64,000 bases of DNA from Sulfitobacter donghicola DSW-25 = KCTC 12864 = JCM 14565 (lineage in GTDB: Bacteria > Pseudomonadota > Alphaproteobacteria > Rhodobacterales > Rhodobacteraceae): the NCBI RefSeq assembly GCF_000622405.1, contig NZ_JASF01000001.1, positions 1 to 64,000 on the forward strand, read 5' to 3'. Positions 52,749-62,371 of the stretch are shown one piece after another (the stretch's first letter is position 1; each line of letters starts with the position of its first letter). A model generated the notes under the pieces. The model was not told the origin of the DNA, searched no databases, and saw only the letters and a list, made by a program, of their open reading frames with translations. A program made the translations under genes and the position numbers.

Positions 52749-54368
52749 ATGGCCCGTATCGATATCACCCAAGCGTTCATTAACTTTATGGATCGCGCGT
52801 CGATTGACCCGCTGGGCGCCTTTGAAGAGCTAACATTGGACGATTTTGGCGGCCTTAATGGGTTTGATCTGGATGAGCCCGATACAACATCCGTGACCAG
52901 CACGCGCATTTTTGGCGGTCAGGGTAATTCATCCGTTGAATTTCGCGGGTTCGGGTTTGCGCCTACCTCCTCGTTCGAGGATTTTGCTGAGGCTTTGGCA
53001 AACGGGACCTCGCTGGGGACATTGCAGAGCATTGAGATACGCGGCGATGGATCGGAGACCCTTACCCTTGGCCTCACGTCACGCATGTTGACCGCGACGG
53101 TTGGCGACCGGCAGCTTGAGGTGCAGGGTAACTTTCCAACCGTGTTCGCGGATGTGCTGGACCTGCTGGATGCCGTCGGCGAGTTTGGGGATGAGTTTGA
53201 ATTCGTCTCCGAAGATGAGCAGACGGAGTATGAGGCCATCATTGCCCGCTATGACATCTCGTCGTTCCGGTTGTCTGATGGTGGTGAGGTCGCCTTTGAC
53301 ATTGATCTGGGTGCAAAGGCTGTGAATGTTGCGATCCCGCAAGATTTGGACGTCACGTTCAACGGCAGCTTTGAAGAGGGTCTGGGTGGTGGATTGGCCA
53401 GCTTTGGCATTGTGACATCGATCTTGGCTTTTGGTGAGTTTTACGACGAAGACGGTATCTCATTGGAGGATATTGTCCTTTCTGGCCCGCAGGGTGAGAC
53501 ATTTCTAACCCTTACAGGCCCCTTTGCGGAGGGTGATACGCTTCAGGAAGACACCGCACTGTTTGTGAACGGTCGTGAAATGGCGTATTTCGACACGGGA
53601 AGCACTGAGGTTGACACCATCACGGCTGATGGCAGCGGCCCCGTACTCATCGCCGGTTTTGGCGGCAACGATATCCTGACAGGTGCAGCGGACGCAGATA
53701 TCTTGCTGGGCGGTACAGGGAACGACCGCCTGTCGGGTCTGGAGGGTGCGGACACGCTGTATGGCGGTGACGGTACGGATGTCATCATCGGCGGCAATGG
53801 CAATGACGTGCTGTACGGTGGGGCCACTGACGCTGATCTGCGCGACAACATCTTTGGCGGTGAGGGCGATGATATCATCGATGGTGGGCACGGTAACGAC
53901 GCGCTGCGCGGGGATGCGGGCAATGACGTGATTGCAGGCGGCTTTGGGGCCGATACGATGATTGGTGGAACCGGCAATGACACTGTGACGGGGTCTGCTT
54001 TTGGCGATCTATTGTTCGGCGGTGACGGGGATGATTTCATCAACGGCGGTTTCGGGTTTGATCAGACCAACGGGGGTGCTGGCGCGGATGTGTTCTATCA
54101 CTTGGGTGTGGATGGTCATGGAACGGATTTCATTCAGGATTATGGATCGGCCGAGGGCGATGTGCTGGTGTTCGGCAATCGCAATGCCACGCGCGAGCAG
54201 TTCCAGATCAACGAGGCATTTACCCCCAACGCAGGCGCAGATGATGTGGCCGAAGCCTTTGTGATCTATCGCCCGACAGGCCAGATCGTCTGGGCGCTGA
54301 TTGATGGGATGGAGCAGGACCAGATCAATCTTCGCATCGGGGGGGATACTTTCGATTTGTTGGGGTGA
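52749..54368 (+). CDS. RTX protein with unrecognised N-terminal domain
   Basis: A 539-residue RTX protein. The first 280 or so residues (MARIDITQAFINFMDRASID onward, with LGTLQSIEIRGDGSETLTLGL) match no family I can name; they look beta-rich and acidic, and no signal peptide is present. RTX repeats (about 295-385) lead into the shared C-terminal module ending TFDLLG. It has its own transcription unit between a strong terminator and the CAP-domain gene. Type I secretion is expected from the family; function unknown. Confidence 0.76.
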   Translation: MARIDITQAFINFMDRASIDPLGAFEELTLDDFGGLNGFDLDEPDTTSVTSTRIFGGQGNSSVEFRGFGFAPTSSFEDFAEALANGTSLGTLQSIEIRGDGSETLTLGLTSRMLTATVGDRQLEVQGNFPTVFADVLDLLDAVGEFGDEFEFVSEDEQTEYEAIIARYDISSFRLSDGGEVAFDIDLGAKAVNVAIPQDLDVTFNGSFEEGLGGGLASFGIVTSILAFGEFYDEDGISLEDIVLSGPQGETFLTLTGPFAEGDTLQEDTALFVNGREMAYFDTGSTEVDTITADGSGPVLIAGFGGNDILTGAADADILLGGTGNDRLSGLEGADTLYGGDGTDVIIGGNGNDVLYGGATDADLRDNIFGGEGDDIIDGGHGNDALRGDAGNDVIAGGFGADTMIGGTGNDTVTGSAFGDLLFGGDGDDFINGGFGFDQTNGGAGADVFYHLGVDGHGTDFIQDYGSAEGDVLVFGNRNATREQFQINEAFTPNAGADDVAEAFVIYRPTGQIVWALIDGMEQDQINLRIGGDTFDLLG

Positions 54369-54525
54369 AACCGCCGCTTTGGGCCCCGCATATTGGCGGG
54401 TTCCTGCCTGTTAGCAGACTGCCCCTTCTCATCAAATGTAAATCTTTTTGACTTAATACGCTTTGACCGAACATATGGACATATCTGTGGATAGGTCTCT
54501 TTTAGCATTGATTCAGGATAGCACT

Positions 54526-55755
54526 ATGACAGTTGATATTTATGCTCCCACCTCTCAGGACACGCTAAGTCTGGAAGAGCTGCAGTTGTACCAGATGATC
54601 ATGGATTACCGTACCGAAAACGGACTGTCCGAAATCCCGCTGTCATTTGATCTGACGCTGGTGGCAGGGCGCCATACACTGGACACAACCGAGAATATCT
54701 GGGCCGAGGGTGTTACCCTGCCAGAGGGCGCTAACCTGCACAGTTGGTCGGATGCATTCTATTATGGTGATCACCGCGCGCCTGAAATCATGTGGGAAGC
54801 GCCCGAGAGACTGGGCACCGATTACCCCGGCTTTGGCTTTGAGATTTCGGCAGCGGGATATCGCAGCATAGAGGATGCATTGGCCGGATGGCAAACGTCG
54901 TCCGGGCACAACGAAGTGATCCTGAACCAGGGGATTTGGGCAGATACCGACTGGAACGCGATCGGCGTTGGTGTGGAGCTGAGCGGGAGTGGTGGCGGAT
55001 TTTTTGGGGGCCGTGCCTATCACGTCTGGTTTGGCCGCGAGATGGACACAAAGGCGCCCTTGACCCTTGGCACCGATGCAAGCGAACTCATCACAGGGAG
55101 TGATTTTATAGATAGGCTGCTGGCAGGTGGTGGGGACGACACTGTGATGGGTGGTGATGGTGCGGACACGATCAATGGCGGTGATGGTGCGGATGTGCTG
55201 TACGGCGGCGAGACGGCGCAAGATTTGCGCGATGTCATCTTTGGTGGTGCGGGCAATGACAGTATCGAGGGAGGGTACGGCAATGACGCCCTGCGCGGCG
55301 ACGGCGGCAATGATACCATTGCAGGCAGTTTTGGTGCCGATACGGTCATTGGCGGAGAAGGAGACGACCAGCTCACCGGTTCTGCTTTTGGGGATCTGCT
55401 GTTCGGCTCTGGCGGTGATGATTTCATAAATGGCGGTTTTGGCTCTGATTTGGTGAATGGTGGTAATGGTGCAGACGAGTTTTTCCACATCGGCATCGCC
55501 AACCATGGGTCTGACTGGATACAGGATTATGATGCCGCGCAAGGCGATGTGCTGGTCTTCGGGAATGAAGATGCGACCGGCGCCCAGTTCCAGATCAACG
55601 AGGCTGTGACCGAAGGGTCGGGCGCAGATGACGTATCAGAGGCATTTGTTATCTACCGTCCCACTGGCCAAATCATGTGGGCGCTTGTCGACGGCATGGG
55701 ACAAGACAGCATCAATATCCAAATTGACGGTCAGCTTTATGATCTGGTGGGTTGA
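54526..55755 (+). CDS. RTX protein with CAP (SCP/PR-1) domain
   Basis: A 409-residue exoprotein. Residues about 15-180 form a CAP domain: LQLYQMIMDYRTENGLSEIPLSFDLTLVAGRHTLD, then HSWSDAFYY, and the signature YRSIEDALAGWQTSSGHNEVIL, keeping the His residues of the CAP cavity. RTX repeats and the shared C-terminal module follow, ending LYDLVG. ATG at 54526 is favoured over the earlier ATG at 54475 because AGGA is 7 bases ahead. Bacterial CAP proteins bind or process lipids or proteins; role here unknown. Confidence 0.8.
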   Translation: MTVDIYAPTSQDTLSLEELQLYQMIMDYRTENGLSEIPLSFDLTLVAGRHTLDTTENIWAEGVTLPEGANLHSWSDAFYYGDHRAPEIMWEAPERLGTDYPGFGFEISAAGYRSIEDALAGWQTSSGHNEVILNQGIWADTDWNAIGVGVELSGSGGGFFGGRAYHVWFGREMDTKAPLTLGTDASELITGSDFIDRLLAGGGDDTVMGGDGADTINGGDGADVLYGGETAQDLRDVIFGGAGNDSIEGGYGNDALRGDGGNDTIAGSFGADTVIGGEGDDQLTGSAFGDLLFGSGGDDFINGGFGSDLVNGGNGADEFFHIGIANHGSDWIQDYDAAQGDVLVFGNEDATGAQFQINEAVTEGSGADDVSEAFVIYRPTGQIMWALVDGMGQDSINIQIDGQLYDLVG

Positions 55756-55907
55756 TGTGACACCGCCTTGAATACATACAAAAACACCGTGCTGTTATTG
55801 CCCTGCCGCGATCATTTTTCATAAGATGCCTTCACTTGTGTGGGTGTTCTTGGGTGCGCCGAATGTGGCATGCATAGAGGCTATGGTGCCCAAAAAAGGG
55901 GTTTTAC

Positions 55908-57849
55908 ATGGATTTCTTCGAGCGTAACGGCGATCTGGTTGCCAGCAATGATGTCTATTCCCTCACAGGGAGGGAGGCAGAAGAGCGCTGGAATTTCGAG
56001 GTAAGTCTCGGGACACCTGTGGTGGTCAGCTATTCGTTTCCCACGCAGGCTGCTCCCTATGATAATTTTTCGGGTGCGCAAAACGGTTTTGACGGGTTTT
56101 CGGCAGCGCATGCCGTCCATGCGCGCACGGCTCTTGATGCATGGGCCGCCACATCGGGCATTACCTTTGTAGAGGTGCCAGCGGATGCGGGTGGCGATAT
56201 CACCTTTGGATTTCTTGACATGGAAGGGCAGTTCACCGACGACGGATTTTCGATCGCTGGCTTTGCGTATTATCCCGAAACCTACAGTCAATCGCGCAAC
56301 GGCATCTCTGAGTATGTGACCTTTCACGACGGCATTGGCGGTGACATTTTTCTGGACCGCGACGATTATTTTTGGCGGGCCTCAACAATCGCACCGGGTG
56401 TCGATGGCTACCGCGTTTTGCAGCACGAGATTGGTCACGCGCTCGGCCTGAGCCACCCGTTTGACGAGGAGCCGATCATTCAGCCGGGTCACGACAACAG
56501 TGGCTACACTATTATGCCCTATAACCGCACGAGGAGCGAAACGCAGCTTGGCACAGTCGACCGTGAGGCGATGGAGCTGCTGTATGGAGCGCCATTGCAA
56601 TCGTTGGAGGCGGTGTGGGATGCGGATACGGCCACGATGCAAATTACTGGTACAGACGAGGATGATATCCTGCTGGGGTCACATCTGGATGATGTGCTGG
56701 ACGGCGGTGCGGGCAATGACATCCTGTTGGCAGACGGTGGACGCAATATCTTGTTGGGTGGTGGCGAGAATGACAGGTTTGTTGCCGACACGGGCACCCA
56801 CCTCATTAACGGGGGCGCCGGGGCTTCTGACAAGGTTTTGATCACCGACTATTATGATCTGAGCGCGCTGTCGGGCGCGCAGGGGCGGATCGTTTATGAT
56901 GGCTTTGATGCTGTTGTTGAGATGGAGGACGTTGAGGAAATCTGGTTCGACACCCGTATCTTTGGCGGTTCGCTCACTATCCGCAGTACACTGGATTTGT
57001 TTGGCGCGCCCACGCCCAAGCAGAACGGCGCAGCGGCCAATGATGTGCTGACAGGGACTGATGCGCGTGACTGGTTGGGGGGGGCGCAACGGCAATGATA
57101 TCCTTCAGGGCGGTCTTAGCAATGACACCTTGAGTGGCAACAATGGAAACGACCAGTTGTTTGGTGGCGATGGCAATGACGAGATGTATGGCGGTGCGGG
57201 CAATGACCTTTTGGAGGGTGGCTATAACCACGACTATGTTGACGGGGGTGTTGGGGCCGATACACTGATCGGTGGCGACGGCAATGACGAGATCACGGGC
57301 GGCGCTTCTGACGCTGATCTGCGCGATGTAGTCTTTGGCGGCGACGGCGATGACACTATCGATGGCGGTTATGGTAACGACGAGCTGCGCGGCGATGCGG
57401 GCAACGACCAGCTTGCCGGCGGGTTTGGTGCTGATACGCTGATCGGTGGCGCGGGCGATGACACCATGAGCGGTGCGGCGCTGGGGGACCAGCTGTTCGG
57501 CGGTGATGGCGATGATTTCATCAATGGCGGTTTCGGCTTTGACCGGATGAACGGGGGGACCGGCGCGGATGATTTCTTCCACCTCGGGATCGCCAGCCAC
57601 GGTGCGGACTGGATACAGGATTATAACAGCGCCGAGGGGGACCTGCTGGTGCTGGGGAATGTCAGTGCGACCCGCACCCAGTTCCAGATCAACGAGGCCT
57701 TCACTCCCGGTGCAGGCGATGCGGATGTGGCGGATGCGTTCATCATCTTCCGCCCCACGGGCCAGATTGTCTGGGCACTGGTGGACGGCATGGGCCAAGA
57801 CGAAATCAACCTGCAAATCGGTGGCGATGTGTTTGATCTAATGGTGTAA
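55908..57849 (+). pseudogene. Serralysin-like RTX metalloprotease, frameshifted in a G8 run
   Basis: Residues 1-230 are an M10B-type protease with QHEIGHALGLSHPF (zinc ligands His173, 177, 183) and the Met-turn GYTIMPYNR. RTX motifs follow until residue 396, where the frame ends (DWLGGAQRQ stop). At 57077-57084 there is a run of eight G. With seven, the protein would read DWLGGRNGNDILQGG and continue through RTX repeats and the shared module to FDLMV at 57849, about 646 residues in all. It could be a mutation, a sequencing error or a phase-variable switch. AAGGGG precedes the ATG. The domain order is otherwise complete. Confidence 0.8.
57279..57839 (+). repeat. 561-bp inverted duplicate, copy B
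   Basis: Reverse complement of 23453-24013, with apparently complete identity. It covers the RTX repeats and shared C-terminal module of the serralysin-like gene. Divergence at the edges is abrupt, consistent with gene conversion. Confidence 0.9.
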
Positions 57850-57998
57850 GATCCAGTGCAGCCCCTGAAATTGTGATCCGCAAGCACAAGGTCAGGGAAG
57901 ACAAGACGATAAAAATACGGTATGATGATTTGGGTTTTGACCGGTCTGTGAGTGCCGCGTATAAATGTACGACTAGTTAGCGAAAAAAGGAATATTGT

Positions 57999-58317
57999 AT
58001 GCCTTTTAAAGCATTGATAAATAATTTTTTTTACCAAAAGGTAGCTATACCTTGTTTCGCGATGATGACGGGTTTTAAGCCATCGACATCACTTCTATTT
58101 TCGAGGACGGGACCACCATTTGGGGGGGGGCTGAGCACATATATCCTTTCTGAGATCGGGGTGACACGCTCAATATCATTATTACTCCCTATTGGGTGGG
58201 TGTAGACACGCGCACCAAGGGGGGTGGATTTGTCTATTACACCGACAATGTTGCCCTCGATACCATTGTGGTGACGTGGGAAGACGTCTGATACTTTAAT
58301 GCATACTCTGACAAGGT
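57999..58317 (+). pseudogene. Relic of a nidogen-like RTX gene
   Basis: An ATG at 57999 with AGGA upstream begins a short frame. After a frameshift the sequence reads DITSIFEDGTTIWGGAEHIY, a stop, then NIIITPYWVGVDTRTKGGGF and LDTIVVTWEDV and another stop. These match the nidogen-like N-termini of the RTX proteins at 9583 and 48058. It ends where an IS3-type terminal repeat begins at 58318, so an insertion or rearrangement removed the rest. Confidence 0.7.
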
Positions 58318-58380
58318 TGGACCTGTCACGGTTTGATGCCGCTCCTTTGATAGCATTTATTGCAGCAAAGGAGACGAACT

Positions 58381-58720
58381 ATGGGAACGAAACGAACGGA
58401 CGAGTTTCGCGCTGATGCAGTGCGGACCGCACTGACCAGCGGGCTGACACGCAAATAGATTGCATCTGATTTAGGGGTTGGGCTTTCGACGCTGAACCAG
58501 TGGGTGACCGCGCATCGTGACACCGACGTTGTGTCGGACAAGGATCTGGACCTCGCCCGTGAAAACGAGCGACTTTGACGGGAGAACCTTATTTTCAAGG
58601 AGGAGAAGGATATTCTAGAAAAGGGTCGTCATTGATTGCGCCATTGGTTCGAGCAACAATGGCGACGCCTTCTTCGCGAGCCAAAAACCATGAGGTTCCG
58701 GTTCATCCATTGCCCGGCAG
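58381..58720 (+). pseudogene. IS3 orfA with in-frame stops
   Basis: MGTKRTDEFRADAVRTALTS then TAG after LTRK, LSTLNQWV helix-turn-helix remnant, TGA after ENERL, and an end EEKDILEKGRH with TGA. The next bases keep AFFASQKP and, one frame over, MRFRFIH, the usual orfA/orfB frameshift region. Non-functional. Confidence 0.75.
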
Positions 58721-58736
58721 TCGAAACGAAGTTTAG

Positions 58737-59279
58737 ATGAGAGGGGAAGAGCATGGCTGCGAATTCCCGACCAACCGCCTTTGCCAGGTCAGCGAACGTG
58801 GCCTGCGCGCGTTTCGCAGCCGCCCGGCCAGCCAAAGGCAGCGGACCGACATGGTTGTTCTTGCACACATCAAGGAACTGGAACGCCTTGTCACCGAACG
58901 CGCACCAGATTTGATGGCGTCGCATGGGATAGCGACACTGACAATCGCTGAGATGTTGATCCTCGTTGGCGACGATCCCACCCGCATTCGTTCAGAGGCA
59001 GCATTTGCAAAACTCTGCGGTGTTTGTCCAATTCCGGCATCGAGTGGCAAAACACACCGTTTCCGGCTGAACCGAGGCGGTAATCGACAGGCCAACGCAG
59101 CACTCTATCGTGTCGCCATCGTCAGAATGCGAAGCCACGAACTAACCCTAGCCTATGTCAAGAAACGCACGAAAGACGGGAAGAGCAAAAGCGAGATCAT
59201 TAGATGCCTAAAACGCTACATCGTCCGCGAAATCTACAGCCAGCTCTGTGTGCCGAAAACAACTCAAATCACCGCTTGA
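58737..59279 (+). pseudogene. IS110-family transposase, C-terminal fragment
   Basis: From about residue 45 it reads the IS116/IS110/IS902 C-terminal domain: HIKELERLVTERAPDLMASHG, GDDPTRIRSEAAFAKLCGVCPIPASSGKTHRFRLNRGGNRQANAALY and GKSKSEIIRCLKRYIVREIY. The N-terminal DEDD catalytic domain is absent, and the first 40 codons do not match the family. An orphan fragment lodged inside an IS3 remnant. Confidence 0.82.
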
Positions 59280-59284
59280 CGAAT

Positions 59285-59481
59285 ACAGGAGCTTCAACGC
59301 AGCTGCCGAGACATTCTGCAAAACAATCAAGGCTGAGCTGATCTGGCGCCAGCCTTGGCCAACGCGACGGGCAGCAGAGATGGCAATCTTCAACTACATA
59401 AACGGCTTCTACAATCCGCGCCGAAGGCATTCAGCCTTAGGCTGGAAAAGCCCCGTCGCTTTCGAAAGGAAAGTGGCTTAA
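59285..59481 (+). pseudogene. IS3 orfB, C-terminal fragment
   Basis: FNAAAETFCKTIKAELIW, RAAEMAIFNYINGFYNPRRRHSALGWKSPVAFERKVA is the end of an IS3-family OrfB, with the catalytic Glu region changed (AETF). The rest of orfB is replaced by the IS110 fragment. Confidence 0.75.
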
Positions 59482-59519
59482 ACGAGCACTTGGGGCGGCA
59501 CTAAAACGCGACAGGTCCA

Positions 59520-59560
59520 ATCCACCTTAACAACTGGTCCGAATTTCCGCGACCACCTCT
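59520..59560 (-). repeat. Orphan terminal repeat of an IS3 element
   Basis: Reverse complement of this stretch begins AGAGGTGGTCGCGGAAATTC and closely matches the left end of the IS3 element at 13089, including GACCAG and GGTGGAT. It directly abuts the neighbouring degenerate element. Confidence 0.7.
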
Positions 59561-59583
59561 AATAATGCTGACGCACCCAATGT

Positions 59584-62361
59584 TTAAGTGTCTGTCTGGC
59601 CCAGCCGTTGTAACTCACGTGCGCGCCTTTGGCCTGCGCGGCCCATGGCGATCATCTGTCCTCGTGAGGCCTCTAGGGCGAGGATGGCACGGACCACACT
59701 GCCTGTATCATCTGCAGGCACAACAAAGCCGGTTTCGCCCGATTTGACCAATACAGCAGGTGTGCCGCGGTCATATGTGATGACAGCGCGGGCTGCGGCC
59801 ATTGCCTCCATCACGGTGCGGCCAAATGATTCCGTGAAATGCGATAGGCTTAACACGATGTCGGCCTGCGCAATCGCCTCGACGGGCGATGCGCTGTAGC
59901 CGCGAAATTCGATGTTGTCGGGCCAGGGGCGCAGCAGGTGCAGATCACGGGTTGGCGGCCCGATGAGCAAAAAGCGAATAGGCCGTCCGGATTGTTTGAC
60001 CTCATGGGCGATTTTTATGAAGTCGGCAATGCCCTTTTTGAGGATATTACTGCTTATGAGAGCCACATTCAGGGTGTTTCCCGGATGGTGAGCTAGATAG
60101 AATAGATCGGTATTGACTGAATTGGGGCGGATTTGAGTGCGATCGGGCGCATCCAGCCATTGCGCCAAAATGGGAGAGTTCACGACAAAGCGGTCGGCCT
60201 GCTCCAGTATTTGAGTGCGCAGCCGTTCTGGTGTGATGGACAGGGTGCGGCAGAGTGCGGCATCCTCATGGGGCATCTCGCGGATGTGTAAAATGCTTTC
60301 GACCCCTTCGGCCCGCGCGGCGACAAGCGGGATATCTTGCACCAGCGTATTCACATGGATTTGTTGCGGGGCGATGCCACGGATGAGCGCGCGCACCCGT
60401 GACACGGTTTCGGGATCGGGTAGACGCCATCCGTTGAACGGCAATTGGGGCAGCACCTGAACATAGGCCGTTATCGGCTGCAGGCGGGCGAGATAGTCGC
60501 GGTTGCGCAGGGAGGGCAGCACAACCACAGGTACCAGACCGCGCTTGACCATACGGGTAATGACATCAATCAGGCTGCGTTCTGCGCCAAACAGGGTGGA
60601 CCCTGCGGCATGGCCAAAAACCATGACCCGCGGCTGCTCCGGCGGGGCGTCCTTGAGGGCACCGTCGAACCGAGGGAGAGGGTCATGGCCAGCATCAGCC
60701 CCCGTCTCGTGCCAATGTTGGAGGGGGACAGTTTCGTCGGGGAGGTTGTGTGCGATCTTGTAGGCACCGGTAGCAAAATGCGGACCTGTATCGCGATCCT
60801 CGGCAGCACCTCCCTCCAGATAGTGCCGGACGGGATCAATATCGGCTGTCAAGACATCCGCATGGGCCAGCCAGTACCAGTGCGGATCAAACAGATCGCT
60901 GCGCGTCAGAATATCATAAGCTGTTTCAGGACCGTCTAGGTCCCCGACGCCAATCTGGGCGGGGATGCGGAACGGGCGCTGATCCGGTTTTTCGGGCATG
61001 TACAGGTCGTCGGGTGTTGCAGCCTGCCGGTGCCAGTTGAATGCGGCATTCATATAATTGCGCCGCAGCCCGTGAAACTGGGTGCGCAAATGTGTGGCGG
61101 TTTGCCCTGTGAGGGATCTGGTACTGGTCCGGCCGAAAGCAAGCGGCAGCCCGGGATGTACTTCGTGCAGGCTGGCAGGGCCGAATGCGCGCATGATGCG
61201 GTAGTAATATTCTGTATCGGCGTTGGCACGGGTGCGGTCCCAATATCCCAAAGTGTCGCGCACCGAACTGCGGATCATGAGAGAGGACACATTGCGGTGG
61301 ACCCAGCCGTGATCAATGCGCCACGCGCTCATATCGATACCCTCGGAGACACGGACCCAATGGGACAGGCTGCCCATAAGGCTGTCATCGTCAAGCAGGG
61401 GGGTGATCTGGGCCTCGAGCTTTTGTGGGTGGGACCAGTCATCGGCATCATGCACGGTTATGAAATCACCCGTGGCCGCCGCCATCCCGGCATTGCGGGC
61501 AGGGTAGGCGCCCTGATTTTGACCTGTCTCGATGACACGGATGCGGGGGTCTGATGCGGCTCTATTAACGACGATTTTTACCGTATCATCCGTGGAGCCA
61601 TCATCAACGATGATGATTTCCAGGTTTTTCCAGCTTTGTGCGCACAGCCCGTCAAGAGCATGATCAATACCCGCCGCACCGTTAAATACGGGCATGATCA
61701 CGCTGATCAGGGGGCCGTCGGGGGCGGGCGGCGTGGCATGTGAAGTGAGGCGGTCAAACAGAGATTCCTTGCTATCCGATAGAGCAACGGTGGACAGGGC
61801 AGTTTCCTTGTATAGAGCCGCTAAATGCGCTTCCAACGTTGTATGATCGCCGCCTTTGGCACGTGCCAGGCATAGTGTGGCGAGATCAAGATCAGCATGA
61901 GCAGGGTGCTGATCGCGCGCATTTTTCAAATGATATGCTGCGCGCTCGACTCTGCCTGTGATAAGGCTGAGGTGAATAGCCAACAGCGCTGGACCAGGGT
62001 GAGAGATGATCTGCTGTCCCTCTGGGTGATCGTGAAATATCTCTATCGCATTATAGGCGTCTTCTGGGGCGCACCTACCATAGAGCCAGCGCGCAAGAAC
62101 CCATCCGGCCACGGCGGTTTCATGTGCGGGACCTATGGCGATAAGGTTATGGAGTGCCGGTAAAGCAATTTCCGAGAAGCCACGCCAGAGCATGTGATCG
62201 AGTTTAAGAGCCTGCACTGGGGCACCAAGGCGGCCCTCTTTGCCGCCAATCGTTCGGTAATGCTCCCAGGGGTGCATACCTGAGGCCTGCACATCCGCAT
62301 TCGAGAGCAGATACCAGTCGGCGTCAAAATCCGAAAACTTCAGGGGTATTGCCGCCTGCAT
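59584..62361 (-). CDS. Dual glycosyltransferase (GT2 plus GT4-like)
   Basis: A 925-residue protein. Residues 12-44 hold half of the shared FDxxWY..HY..G..EGR motif; about 50-190 are helical, repeat-like. Residues about 218-390 are a GT2 domain (ISVIMPVFNGAAGIDHALDGL, IIIVDDGSTDDTV, HDADDWSHPQK). A second motif copy lies at about 491-560 (LFDPHWYWLAHADV). Residues about 578-925 are a GT-B, GT4-like domain (ESFGRTVMEAMAAARAVITYD, E-x7-E region). ATG at 62361 with AAAGGTG ahead is preferred over a TTG at 62412, and lies 10 bases after the upstream gene. It likely adds two linkages to the polymer; sugars unknown. Confidence 0.82.
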   Translation of the reverse strand: MQAAIPLKFSDFDADWYLLSNADVQASGMHPWEHYRTIGGKEGRLGAPVQALKLDHMLWRGFSEIALPALHNLIAIGPAHETAVAGWVLARWLYGRCAPEDAYNAIEIFHDHPEGQQIISHPGPALLAIHLSLITGRVERAAYHLKNARDQHPAHADLDLATLCLARAKGGDHTTLEAHLAALYKETALSTVALSDSKESLFDRLTSHATPPAPDGPLISVIMPVFNGAAGIDHALDGLCAQSWKNLEIIIVDDGSTDDTVKIVVNRAASDPRIRVIETGQNQGAYPARNAGMAAATGDFITVHDADDWSHPQKLEAQITPLLDDDSLMGSLSHWVRVSEGIDMSAWRIDHGWVHRNVSSLMIRSSVRDTLGYWDRTRANADTEYYYRIMRAFGPASLHEVHPGLPLAFGRTSTRSLTGQTATHLRTQFHGLRRNYMNAAFNWHRQAATPDDLYMPEKPDQRPFRIPAQIGVGDLDGPETAYDILTRSDLFDPHWYWLAHADVLTADIDPVRHYLEGGAAEDRDTGPHFATGAYKIAHNLPDETVPLQHWHETGADAGHDPLPRFDGALKDAPPEQPRVMVFGHAAGSTLFGAERSLIDVITRMVKRGLVPVVVLPSLRNRDYLARLQPITAYVQVLPQLPFNGWRLPDPETVSRVRALIRGIAPQQIHVNTLVQDIPLVAARAEGVESILHIREMPHEDAALCRTLSITPERLRTQILEQADRFVVNSPILAQWLDAPDRTQIRPNSVNTDLFYLAHHPGNTLNVALISSNILKKGIADFIKIAHEVKQSGRPIRFLLIGPPTRDLHLLRPWPDNIEFRGYSASPVEAIAQADIVLSLSHFTESFGRTVMEAMAAARAVITYDRGTPAVLVKSGETGFVVPADDTGSVVRAILALEASRGQMIAMGRAGQRRARELQRLGQTDT

Positions 62362-62371
62362 TTTGGCACCT

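Larger units (their letters stand above)
58318..59519 (+). mobile_element. Degenerate IS3-family element with an IS110 fragment inside
   Basis: Left end TGGACCTGTCACGGTTTGAT and, reverse complemented, right end TGGACCTGTCGCGTTTTAGT are clear terminal repeats. Between them are a stop-ridden orfA, part of an IS110-family transposase and the end of an IS3 orfB. No direct duplication flanks the element (GGT on one side, ATC on the other), so at least one side was rearranged. It is not autonomous. Confidence 0.72.
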
